A DNA stretch of 43,085 nt from an uncultured Alphaproteobacteria bacterium (GTDB lineage: Bacteria > Pseudomonadota > Alphaproteobacteria > Micropepsales > Micropepsaceae). Both the position numbers and the translations under genes were made by a program. Below are positions 9,524 through 17,083 of the stretch, piece after piece. A model generated the notes under the pieces. That model ran no database searches. It was not told where the DNA came from and worked only from the letters and a program-made list of their open reading frames with translations. Numbering within the stretch: the stretch's first letter is position 1; each line of letters begins with the position of its first letter. The stretch covers positions 1 through 43,085 of the forward strand of contig CALMGU010000084.1 in NCBI GenBank assembly GCA_937865685.1, written 5' to 3'.

Positions 9524-11596
9524 ATGAAAAAACTGCTGATCCTACTTGGTCTTCTGGCCGCGACTCCGGTTTGGGCGCAAGGCATCGACGAATTGCCCAA
9601 GGTCCATGCCCGGCTGGTGGCTGAAGACCTGGCGGTCCCGCCCGGCGGCAGCATCACCGTGGCGCTGGAAGAGGACATCCGCGAAGGCTGGCACACTTAC
9701 TGGATCAATCCCGGCGATGCCGGCGCTCCCAGCGAAATCAAATGGACCTTGCCGCAAGGTTGGAGCGCGGGCGCCATTCAATGGCCCACGCCCAAGCGCC
9801 TGCCGGTCGGTCCGCTGATGGATTACGGCTATGAGGGCAAGCTCTGGCTGATGCAGAAGCTCACCGTGCCGGCCGATGCCAAAGCCGGCGACACGGTTAC
9901 GCTGAAAGCGGCGACCTACTGGCTGGTGTGCAAGGATATCTGCGTTCCCGAAGAGGCCGCGCTGACGCTTCCCATCAAGATCGGCCCGGCGGCGCCCGAT
10001 CCGGCCGTGGCGAAAGATTTCGCCGCCGCACGCAATCTTCTGCCGGTCGCCTCGCCCTGGAAGCTGAATTACGCGCTGTCGAAAAATCTGGACCTCTATG
10101 CCGACGCGCCGGCGCTGGCGGCGGCCCATCCGGTCGAAGCGGATTTCTTTCCCGACAAGCCGGGCATCGTCAAAGGCGCAGAGCCGCAGAAGATGGGCTT
10201 CACCAAGGACGGACTGGTCTTGAGGCTTTCGCCGGGAGACAAGGCCTTAGGCATGACGGGCGCACTGACCGGCGTGCTGGTGCTAAAATCCTCCGACGGT
10301 TCGATCCAGGCGCTGACGGTGGATGCGCCCTCAGGTCCGGTGCCCGATGCATTCGGCGCGGGTGGCGTGAGCGGCGAAGCGGCGGGCGGCATCACGCTTT
10401 GGGCCGCGATCCTTTTCGCCTTCCTGGGCGGGATCATTCTCAACGCCATGCCCTGCGTGCTGCCGATCCTGGCGATGAAGGCCCTGGCCTTGGCCGGACA
10501 TGGCGGCGGCCGGCACCACGAAGCGGCGCGCGAAGGCTTTGCCTATAGCGCGGGCGCCATTCTCAGCTTCCTGATCTTTGGCCTGGTAATCGTCCTGCTC
10601 CGCCAGGGCGGTGCCAGCGTGGGTTGGGGCTTCCAATTGCAGGAGCCCATCGCGGTGGCGGGCTTCGCCCTGTTGATCTTTGCCGTGGGCCTGAATTTGT
10701 CGGGCGTGTTTGAAGTGGGCTCGATCACGATGGGCGACAGCCTGGCGCAGCGGTCCGGCCCCTTCGGCGCTTTCTTCACGGGCGTGCTGGCGGTGGCCGT
10801 GGCGGCGCCTTGCACGGCGCCCTTCATGGCGGCGGCGCTGGGTTTTGCCCTGACGCAGAGCGTAACCTCGGCGATGCTGATCTTCTTCGGCCTGGGTGTG
10901 GGCTTTGCGCTCCCTTTCCTGATCCTGGGCGTGTGGCCGAAGGCGCTGGCCTTCATCCCCAAACCGGGGCCCTGGATGCTGAAGTTGAAACAGTTCCTGG
11001 CTTTTCCGATGTATGGCGCGGCCGCCTGGCTGGTCTGGGTGCTGGCGCAGGAAACCGGCGCCAATGGCGTCGCCATCGTGCTGGCGGCCTTTGTGATCTT
11101 TGCATTGGCGGCCTGGCTGTGGACGGTGACGCGTGATCTTTCCGTGAGCGGACGTTGGGCCGGCACAGTGGCCGCGCTGCTGGTGCTGCTGACCAGTCTT
11201 TACGGCATCTCGATGTTGCGCGGAGAAGGTGCGCCGCCACCGGCCACCAGCGCCACCGCCAATGCCAAGCCCTTCACCCCGGAACGGCTGGCATCCCTGC
11301 GTGCCAGCGGCAAGCCGGTGTTCGTGGACGCCACCGCCGCCTGGTGCATCACCTGCCTGGTCAACGAGAAAGCGGTGCTGTCGCAGCCGGGCATCAAGAC
11401 CGCCTTTGCCGACCGCAAGGTCGAATATCTGATCGCAGACTGGACCAACCGCAACGACACCATCACCAAGATGCTGAGCGACAATGGCCGCTCCGGGGTT
11501 CCGCTTTATCTCTATTACGCGCCCGGCGCCGACAAGCCGGTGATCCTGCCCCAGATCCTCACCGAAGCCGGCGTCCTGGACGCGATGAAGGGCTAA
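9524..11596 (+). CDS. DsbD/ScsB-type thiol:disulfide interchange protein
   Basis: Membrane protein that carries electrons from cytoplasmic thioredoxin to periplasmic thiol proteins. In order: signal peptide (LLILLGLLAATPVWA); a periplasmic N-terminal DsbD-alpha/ScsB-like domain with a C136-x3-C140 pair (CKDIC); a polytopic DsbD membrane region from about residue 285 to 560 with the two functional cysteines in NAMPCVLPI (C311) and AAPCTAPF (C430); and a C-terminal thioredoxin-like domain with C608-x2-C611 (WCITC). Length is 690 residues. The N-terminal domain resembles ScsB more than classical E. coli DsbD, so the partner may be a ScsC/DsbC-like protein; none is in the window. It is monocistronic here and is followed by a palindromic element. 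Confidence 0.93.
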   Translation: MKKLLILLGLLAATPVWAQGIDELPKVHARLVAEDLAVPPGGSITVALEEDIREGWHTYWINPGDAGAPSEIKWTLPQGWSAGAIQWPTPKRLPVGPLMDYGYEGKLWLMQKLTVPADAKAGDTVTLKAATYWLVCKDICVPEEAALTLPIKIGPAAPDPAVAKDFAAARNLLPVASPWKLNYALSKNLDLYADAPALAAAHPVEADFFPDKPGIVKGAEPQKMGFTKDGLVLRLSPGDKALGMTGALTGVLVLKSSDGSIQALTVDAPSGPVPDAFGAGGVSGEAAGGITLWAAILFAFLGGIILNAMPCVLPILAMKALALAGHGGGRHHEAAREGFAYSAGAILSFLIFGLVIVLLRQGGASVGWGFQLQEPIAVAGFALLIFAVGLNLSGVFEVGSITMGDSLAQRSGPFGAFFTGVLAVAVAAPCTAPFMAAALGFALTQSVTSAMLIFFGLGVGFALPFLILGVWPKALAFIPKPGPWMLKLKQFLAFPMYGAAAWLVWVLAQETGANGVAIVLAAFVIFALAAWLWTVTRDLSVSGRWAGTVAALLVLLTSLYGISMLRGEGAPPPATSATANAKPFTPERLASLRASGKPVFVDATAAWCITCLVNEKAVLSQPGIKTAFADRKVEYLIADWTNRNDTITKMLSDNGRSGVPLYLYYAPGADKPVILPQILTEAGVLDAMKG

Positions 11597-11621
11597 GGAA
11601 TTTTCATCTCACACGGAATTT

Positions 11622-11690
11622 CTCCCCTGCGCGTGTAGCGCTGGCAGGGGGAGATGTCTCTGAGCGCTTGCGCGAAAGAGACGGTGGGGG
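11622..11690. repeat. Double-hairpin palindromic intergenic element
   Basis: Two adjacent inverted repeats fill the gap after the DsbD-like gene. Arm CTCCCCTGC (11622–11630) pairs with GCAGGGGGAG (11644–11653, one extra G). Arm GTCTCT (11656–11661) pairs with AGAGAC (11677–11682). A G-run follows. The layout (C-rich start, two hairpins, G-rich end) resembles the small repetitive palindromic elements scattered between genes in alphaproteobacteria. Only one copy is seen in this window. It may also act as a transcription end for the convergent genes on either side. Confidence 0.5.
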
Positions 11691-11957
11691 TCAATATTTA
11701 TCCGGCGTCTTCGCGCCGCCTTCTTTCACTTTCTTTTCGGCGTCTTTCACTTCAGGCGAACTGCTGGAAGGAGGGTCGCTTTCGCGTGACACGGGAGCGC
11801 CCACGATATGATTGCCGCCGGAGAAGGACGGCGGATCGCTGGCGGGGAAGGAATCTTCCATCTGCCGGTCGATCTTTTCTTCTTTGCTGGCGGCGGGTTT
11901 GGCGGTGGACAGATGCTCCGGAATTTTCGGACCGGGCGTGGGATGGGTCGCGGTCAT
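11691..11957 (-). CDS. Small hydrophilic protein with SFPASDPPS motif
   Basis: An 88-residue, highly charged, Pro/Ser-rich protein with no signal peptide or membrane segment. Its central motif (DRQMEDSFPASDPPSFSG) is shared by a group of small uncharacterised proteins common in alphaproteobacteria; no function is established. A good ribosome-binding site (AAGGAG, six bases before ATG 11957) overlaps the TAA stop of the upstream DUF3096 gene, so the two are translationally coupled. Base composition and codon use look like those of neighbouring genes. It is probably disordered, which fits a stress-related role, but that is inference only. Confidence 0.75.
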   Translation of the reverse strand: MTATHPTPGPKIPEHLSTAKPAASKEEKIDRQMEDSFPASDPPSFSGGNHIVGAPVSRESDPPSSSSPEVKDAEKKVKEGGAKTPDKY

Positions 11958-11967
11958 GGGATGCTCC

Positions 11968-12126
11968 TTATACGGACGTTGTGAATAGGTGCGGGAAGAG
12001 CCCGGTCAACCCGACCAGGATCAGGTAGATCGCGATCAGGTAGTTCAGCAGCCGGGGCAGAATCAGGATCAGAATTCCGAAGATCAGCGCCACCAGCGGT
12101 TGCAAGGTGATGATATCGACATGCAT
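11968..12126 (-). CDS. DUF3096 small membrane protein
   Basis: A 52-residue inner-membrane protein made of two hydrophobic helices (PLVALIFGILILILP, then LLNYLIAIYLILVGLTGL). The pattern PRLLNYLIAIYLILVGL is typical of the DUF3096 family, found across Proteobacteria and without known function. ATG 12126 is chosen because AAAGGA lies about seven bases upstream and because longer in-frame extensions run into non-coding sequence. Its TAA stop is part of the ribosome-binding site of the next small gene (10-base gap). It is divergent from the molybdopterin oxidoreductase gene, with 155 bases between their starts. Confidence 0.85.
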   Translation of the reverse strand: MHVDIITLQPLVALIFGILILILPRLLNYLIAIYLILVGLTGLFPHLFTTSV

Positions 12127-12281
12127 GACCGGTCCTTTCGGGGCGTTCCAAATCCTTAAGGCAACGCGTGAACCCCGGTTCCGGTCCCGCCCGCCCGGTA
12201 AGGCACGGATTTTCCCCGGTTTTGCGCAGTCGCGACGAAAAGCGTAAGAATCGGCGGGTCCGAAAATCGAAGGGGTTGGGA

Positions 12282-14453
12282 ATGTCCGCCATCGGAAAAG
12301 CCGAAGCCATGACGGGAACGTCACGGCGCGAATTCCTGAAGGTCAGCCTGGCGGCCGGCGGCGGATTGTTGTTCGCCTTCCCCGTGGGCCGCGCGATGGC
12401 GCAAGCACCCGCCAAATACGTGCTGCGTCCCGAAGCCTTCGTCCGCATCGACCCGAACGGGCATGTGACCTTGATCATCCCGCAGGAGGAAATGGGGCAG
12501 GGCGTCTACACCTCCCTGGCGCAGCTTCTGGCCGATGAGCTGGATGTCGGCTTCGACCGGGTCACCGCGGAAGCGGCGGGGCCCAGTGACACGATTTACG
12601 GTTCGCCCATGGGCGGCGGGCAGGGCACGGGCGGCTCGACCTCGATCCGCGCCTTCTACACCGCCTTGCGCCAGGTGGGCGCCAGCGCCCGCGCCATGCT
12701 GGTGCAGGCCGCCGCCGCGCAATGGAAGGTCGCGCCCGCTTCGCTGCGCACGGAAAATGGCGAAGTGATCGACGACGCGGGCAATCGCAGGCTCGCTTAT
12801 GGCGTCTTGGCGCCCGCGGCGGCCAAGCTGCCCGCGCCGCAAAATCCCACGCTCAAGGCCGACAAGGACTTCAAGCTGATCGGCAAGTCGGTCAAGCGGC
12901 TGGATACACCGGACAAGGTCAACGGCAAGGCTCAATATGGCATCGATGTCCGCATGCCGGACCTGAAGGTCGCGACGTTGATGGCTTCGCCCGTGGTGGG
13001 CGGCAAGGTCGCCGGTGTCGATCAGGCGGCGGCCTTGAAAGTGCCTGGCGCGCGCCAGGTGGTGGTGCTGGACGATATCGTGGCGGTGGTGGGCGACCAT
13101 TATTGGGCGGCGAAGCAGGGCTTGGCGGCGGCGGCGCCGCGCTGGAACGACGGCCCCAACGGCACGCGCAATTCCCGTCAGATCATGGAAGAGCTTGAAG
13201 TGGCCAGCCGCAAGGGCGTGGTCGCCAAAAAGGAAGGCGATGCTGACAAGGGGCTTGCGAAAGACGCGCGGGTCGATGCCGCTTATCAGGTGCCGTTCCT
13301 GGCGCATGCGCCGATGGAGCCTTTGAATTTTACCGTTCACGTCAAACCGGGCGCCTGTGAGATGTGGGGCGGCAGCCAGGTTCAGGCCACGGCGCAGGCC
13401 GCGGCGGCCAAGGTCCTGGGCATCGCGCAGGACAAGGTGGTGTTTCACAATTACATCCTGGGCGGCGGTTTCGGCCGCCGGCTGGACACCGACATGGTGG
13501 AAAAAGCCGTGCGGGTCGCGCAGAAAGTCGAAGGCCCGGTCAAAGTGATCTGGAGCCGCGAAGAGGACATGCATCAGGACATGTATCGTCCGGCCTACCG
13601 CAATGTGATGTCCGCATCCGTGAATGCCGATGGCAAGATCACCGGCTGGATGCACCGCGTCTCGGGCGGCTCGGTCCTTTTGCGCATGTTCGGTCCCTTG
13701 AAGAACGGCATCGACATGGACGCCTTGGATGGCGCCACCGAAATGCCTTACGACGTGGCGGACCAGCGCATCGAATATTCACCGGCCGAGCCGCGGGCCT
13801 TGCGCGTGGGCTGGTGGCGGGGCGTGGGTCCCAACAACACCGTCTTCGCCATCGAAAGCATGATGGACGAGTTGGCGAAAAAAGCCGGCAAGGACCCGAT
13901 CGCGTTCCGCCTGGCCCATCTGAAGCAGAAAAATCCCCGCTTGCGGGCCGCGCTGGAACGGGTGGCGCGCGAGTCCAACTGGGATCAGGCTTTGCCGGCG
14001 CGTCATGGCCGGGGCGTCTGCGCCCAGTTCGCGTTCGGCACCTACATGGCGACCGTCGCGGAAGTCGAAGTCATGAGCGACGGCACTGTCCGTGTCCGCC
14101 GCATGACCTCGGTGGTGGACGCCGGGCGGGTGGTCAATCCCGACACCTTGAAATCTCAGGTGCAGGGCGGGCTGATCTTCGGCCTTACGGCGGCGCTTCA
14201 TGGCAATATCACGGTGGAAAACGGCCGGGTGCAGCAGAATAATTTCAACGACTATCGCATGATGCGGATCAACGAGACGCCCGCCATCGATGTGCACATC
14301 ATCCAGAGCAGCGAAGCGCCGGGCGGGATCGGCGAACCGGGCTGTACCGCCGGGCCGCCCTCCCTGATCAACGCCATTGCCGCCGCCACCAATATCCGCA
14401 TCCGCCAATTGCCGGTGGACCGTGACATTCTCGCCGGGCGCCGCAGCGTATGA
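12282..14453 (+). CDS. Molybdopterin-dependent oxidoreductase large subunit (IorB-like)
   Basis: Xanthine-oxidase-family large subunit most like isoquinoline 1-oxidoreductase beta subunits and related aldehyde dehydrogenases; it hydroxylates N-heterocycles or oxidises aldehydes at a molybdenum cofactor. A Tat signal (TSRREFLKVSLAAGGG) at residues 13–28 from ATG 12282 indicates folded export. Mo-cofactor segments include GGGFGRRLD and the C-terminal GGIGEPGCTAGPPS, with the catalytic-type glutamate at about E685. Length is 723 residues. The start is supported by an AAGGGGTTGGGA stretch; ATG 12309 is the alternative. The usual small 2Fe-2S partner (about 150 residues) is not next to it or anywhere in the window. 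The stop overlaps the amino-acid permease start (ATGA). Confidence 0.9.
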   Translation: MSAIGKAEAMTGTSRREFLKVSLAAGGGLLFAFPVGRAMAQAPAKYVLRPEAFVRIDPNGHVTLIIPQEEMGQGVYTSLAQLLADELDVGFDRVTAEAAGPSDTIYGSPMGGGQGTGGSTSIRAFYTALRQVGASARAMLVQAAAAQWKVAPASLRTENGEVIDDAGNRRLAYGVLAPAAAKLPAPQNPTLKADKDFKLIGKSVKRLDTPDKVNGKAQYGIDVRMPDLKVATLMASPVVGGKVAGVDQAAALKVPGARQVVVLDDIVAVVGDHYWAAKQGLAAAAPRWNDGPNGTRNSRQIMEELEVASRKGVVAKKEGDADKGLAKDARVDAAYQVPFLAHAPMEPLNFTVHVKPGACEMWGGSQVQATAQAAAAKVLGIAQDKVVFHNYILGGGFGRRLDTDMVEKAVRVAQKVEGPVKVIWSREEDMHQDMYRPAYRNVMSASVNADGKITGWMHRVSGGSVLLRMFGPLKNGIDMDALDGATEMPYDVADQRIEYSPAEPRALRVGWWRGVGPNNTVFAIESMMDELAKKAGKDPIAFRLAHLKQKNPRLRAALERVARESNWDQALPARHGRGVCAQFAFGTYMATVAEVEVMSDGTVRVRRMTSVVDAGRVVNPDTLKSQVQGGLIFGLTAALHGNITVENGRVQQNNFNDYRMMRINETPAIDVHIIQSSEAPGGIGEPGCTAGPPSLINAIAAATNIRIRQLPVDRDILAGRRSV

Positions 14454-15820
14454 GTGAAACACGCACTCTAAGTCATACGCTGCAGTCCCGGCATGTCGCC
14501 ATGATCTCGCTGGGCGGGATCATCGGCGCGGGACTTTTCGTGGGCTCCAGCGCAGCGATCGCGTCCATCGGTCCGGCCGTGATCTTCTGTTATGTCCTGG
14601 CGGGCATCCTGATCCTGTTCACCATGCGCATGCTGGGCGAATTGGCGGTGGCCAATCCGGGCATCGGCTTTTTCACCGACTATGCCCGCAAAGTCCTGGG
14701 TCATCCCTTCGGTTTCGTGGGCGGGTGGCTCTATTGGTATTTCTGGATGATCGTGGTCGCGGTCGAGGCCATCGCCGGGGCCATCATCATCGCCCAATGG
14801 ATCGCGGCTCCGGTGTGGCTGATCGGGCTGGTGCTTCTGGTCTGCCTGACCGGCGTCAATCTGATGTCGGCGCGCTCCTATGGCGAATTCGAATTCTGGT
14901 TTTCGTCCATCAAAGTGGCGGCGATCATCGCCTTCATCCTGATCACCGGGTCCTATGTCCTGGGCCTGACGCCGGGGCATAGCGCCGATATTTCCCCTTT
15001 GACCGCGTTCGGCGGCTTCGCGCCGCACGGCATCGTATCGGTGCTGGCGGGCGTGGTGACGGTGATCTTTTCGTTGACGGGGGCCGAGATCACCACCGTC
15101 GCGGCCGCGGAATCCAAGGAGCCGGCAAAGGCGATTGCCTCCATGTCCACCACCCTGACGGTGCGTGTGGTGCTGTTCTATGTGCTGTCGATCTTCTTCA
15201 TCGTCGCGGCCGTGAACTGGACCACCATCAAGCCGGGACAGTCGCCCTTCATCGCGGCCTTGACCCTGATCGGCATTCCCGGTTCGGCGATGGTGATGAA
15301 CATCATCGTGCTGACGGCGGTGCTGTCCTGTCTCAATTCCGGGCTCTATGTCACCTCGCGCGCGCTGTTCGCGCTGGCGGCGCATGGCGATGCGCCCAAG
15401 AGCCTCACCGTTCTGAACAGCCGGAACGTGCCCGCACGCGCCATTCTGGTCGGCACGGCGTTCGGTTATGCCGCGATGATCGCATCCGTGGTGTCGCCCA
15501 CCGTCGTGTTCACCTTCCTGGTCAATGCATCGGGCACGGCGATGCTGTTTCTTTACGGGATGATCGGTGTCGCCCAGATTCGCTATCGAAGCGGTTTGCC
15601 CGCGGATGAGGCGGCGCGGCTGTCGCTCAAAATGTGGCTTTTCCCTGCGCTCAGCTATTTCACCGTCGCCGGCATCATGGCGGTTCTGATCGCGGTGGGC
15701 ATGATACCGGATCTGCGCAGTCAACTGACCGCTACGACAATGTTCATGGTCTTTCTGTTCGCATTCTATTTCCTGTTCCGCCGGGGCCGCTATGTCGCGG
15801 CGGAAGCGAGCCAGGCCTGA
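14450..15820 (+). CDS. Amino-acid permease (APC superfamily, AAT/GABA-permease type)
   Basis: Proton-coupled amino-acid importer of the inner membrane, 456 residues with about 12 hydrophobic segments. The opening MSETRTLSHTLQSRHVAMIS followed by LGGIIGAGLFVGSS is the typical family signature (GxIGxGxF in helix 1). The helix 2 region MRMLGELAVANP and the helix 3 region GWLYWYFWMIVVAVE also match the AAT group (GabP, ProY, LysP relatives). Substrate cannot be fixed by eye. It overlaps the upstream oxidoreductase by four bases. The gene behind it overlaps or abuts its end, so all three are probably one operon. Confidence 0.92.
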   Translation: MSETRTLSHTLQSRHVAMISLGGIIGAGLFVGSSAAIASIGPAVIFCYVLAGILILFTMRMLGELAVANPGIGFFTDYARKVLGHPFGFVGGWLYWYFWMIVVAVEAIAGAIIIAQWIAAPVWLIGLVLLVCLTGVNLMSARSYGEFEFWFSSIKVAAIIAFILITGSYVLGLTPGHSADISPLTAFGGFAPHGIVSVLAGVVTVIFSLTGAEITTVAAAESKEPAKAIASMSTTLTVRVVLFYVLSIFFIVAAVNWTTIKPGQSPFIAALTLIGIPGSAMVMNIIVLTAVLSCLNSGLYVTSRALFALAAHGDAPKSLTVLNSRNVPARAILVGTAFGYAAMIASVVSPTVVFTFLVNASGTAMLFLYGMIGVAQIRYRSGLPADEAARLSLKMWLFPALSYFTVAGIMAVLIAVGMIPDLRSQLTATTMFMVFLFAFYFLFRRGRYVAAEASQA

Positions 15821-16545
15821 CCGGTAAGCGGGGCCGTCCCGCCGAAATCGTTCTGGCCCAGGACAATCGCACAGGCGGTATTTCCTATTGGCAGGCCCGG
15901 GATCACCAAAGCGTCGCCGACCGCTTCGGCGTCAGCCTGGCGGAATATATTCACGCTCTGTTCGGCCTAATGCTGCAGAGGCGGCCCCGCCATGTCCTGA
16001 TGATCGGCTGTGCCGGGGGCACCTTGGCCACGATGTTGTCCCGAGCGGGGATCCTTGTGAGCCTGGTGGACATCGATCCTTTGTCGTTTGAGATCGCGCG
16101 GCGCTATTTCCATATGCCCGAGGACGTGAATTGCCATGTGCGGGACGGGGCGGATTTTCTGCGCCGGACCAAGACGCGCTACGATGCCGTCATTCTGGAT
16201 GCCTTCGCGGATACCATCATTCCGCCACATCTGCTCACGAGCGGTTTTTTCCGGTTGGTGAAATCGCGGCTGAATCGGGGCGGGGTCTTCCTGGTCAATA
16301 TCGTGGTCCGGGACGATGACGATCCGGCCCCCGACAGGATCGCCCGAACCATGCGCAAAGCCTGGCGGCAGGTGCGGCTTCTGGATGCCGATGGTTTTGT
16401 GAACCGCAATGCCGTGGCCATGGGCGGCGCGGTGAAGGGCCTGGAACGCCCCCGCCTCCTGATGAAGCCCGCCCATGGCAGCCGCGCCTTGGAGAAATCC
16501 CTGGCCCAGCTTTGCTTCCGTCCGCTCAGGCGGGCGCAAACCTAG
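15817..16545 (+). CDS. Spermidine-synthase-like methyltransferase-fold protein
   Basis: Soluble protein with a class I SAM-binding fold of the spermidine-synthase group: VLMIGCAGGTLATMLSRAG (motif I), VDIDPLSFEIARRYF (acidic loop after strand 2), and YDAVILDAFADTIIPPHL (catalytic-loop region). The aminopropyltransferase glycine motif (usually GGGDG) reads GCAGGT, and the N-terminal tetramerisation domain is short, so aminopropyl transfer is not assured. Start problem: no ATG, GTG or TTG lies in frame near the expected N-terminus. CTG 15817, within the permease's last codons and with GGAAG 10 bases upstream, is the best candidate. Translation probably depends on coupling to the permease. The C-terminus is firm; the start is a guess. 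Confidence 0.7.
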   Translation: MTGKRGRPAEIVLAQDNRTGGISYWQARDHQSVADRFGVSLAEYIHALFGLMLQRRPRHVLMIGCAGGTLATMLSRAGILVSLVDIDPLSFEIARRYFHMPEDVNCHVRDGADFLRRTKTRYDAVILDAFADTIIPPHLLTSGFFRLVKSRLNRGGVFLVNIVVRDDDDPAPDRIARTMRKAWRQVRLLDADGFVNRNAVAMGGAVKGLERPRLLMKPAHGSRALEKSLAQLCFRPLRRAQT

Positions 16546-16677
16546 TCCATTTGCCGGCCAGATATGTCGGCTGGGTCCCATGCCTTTGGACCGCATCGGA
16601 GGCCGCTCAAAAGAGTGATGCGTTCGCGCGAAGATTGAGCCAGCATTATTCCGAAATCATGCGCCATGGGCAGGCCA

Positions 16678-16693
16678 GCCATTCCGGAATGGC
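16678..16693. promoter_or_regulatory. 16-base perfect palindrome upstream of the DoxX-like gene
   Basis: GCCATTCCGGAATGGC reads the same on both strands. It lies 57 bases before the DoxX-like start codon in an otherwise featureless 205-base gap (16546–16750). Size and position fit a dimeric repressor operator; no cognate regulator is encoded next to it. Confidence 0.4.
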
Positions 16694-16750
16694 CTCTAGG
16701 CGGACGATGGAGGCGTGCCTATCTGTCGTTCGACGATAACAGGAGGGGCC

Positions 16751-17083
16751 ATGCTTTCCGTACCGACACTTGACGCACTGGTCCTTAGCGGTCTTTTCGG
16801 CGCCTCCGGCCTGTTGCACATGACCGGTCCTGGCTTCGTGCGCCGCGCCTATCGCAGCTGGGGCTTTCCCGGCAATGCCCATCGCGTCGTGGGAGTCCTG
16901 CAGATCCTGGCCGCGCTGTTTCTGTCCAATCCGGTCACCCGGATCTGGGGCGTGATTCTGGCGGGCTTCGTCATTTTCTTCGCCACCGTGGCCCTGCTCA
17001 ACCGTGGCAAATATGCTTATTCGGTGCCCGGCCTCATCTTGATGCTGGCCTTGGTCCCCGCCAGCCTTGCCGGCCCGCTTTAA
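16751..17083 (+). CDS. DoxX-like small membrane protein
   Basis: A 110-residue membrane protein with four hydrophobic segments. The pattern SGLFGASGLLHM, then WGFPGNAHRVVGVLQILAAL resembles the DoxX-like family (DoxX_2), whose members are small redox- or stress-linked membrane proteins of mostly unknown role. ATG 16751 is fixed by a near-perfect ribosome-binding site (AGGAGGGG, two bases before the ATG). The 3' end overlaps the convergent GH3 gene by four bases. A 16-base palindrome upstream may be its operator. Family assignment is moderate because the family is weakly conserved. Confidence 0.7.
   Translation: MLSVPTLDALVLSGLFGASGLLHMTGPGFVRRAYRSWGFPGNAHRVVGVLQILAALFLSNPVTRIWGVILAGFVIFFATVALLNRGKYAYSVPGLILMLALVPASLAGPL

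Noticed and set aside
16512-16739. 75-codon frame in the gap before the DoxX-like gene
   Set aside because: It overlaps the end of the preceding gene, has no ribosome-binding site or recognisable pattern, and spans the palindrome.
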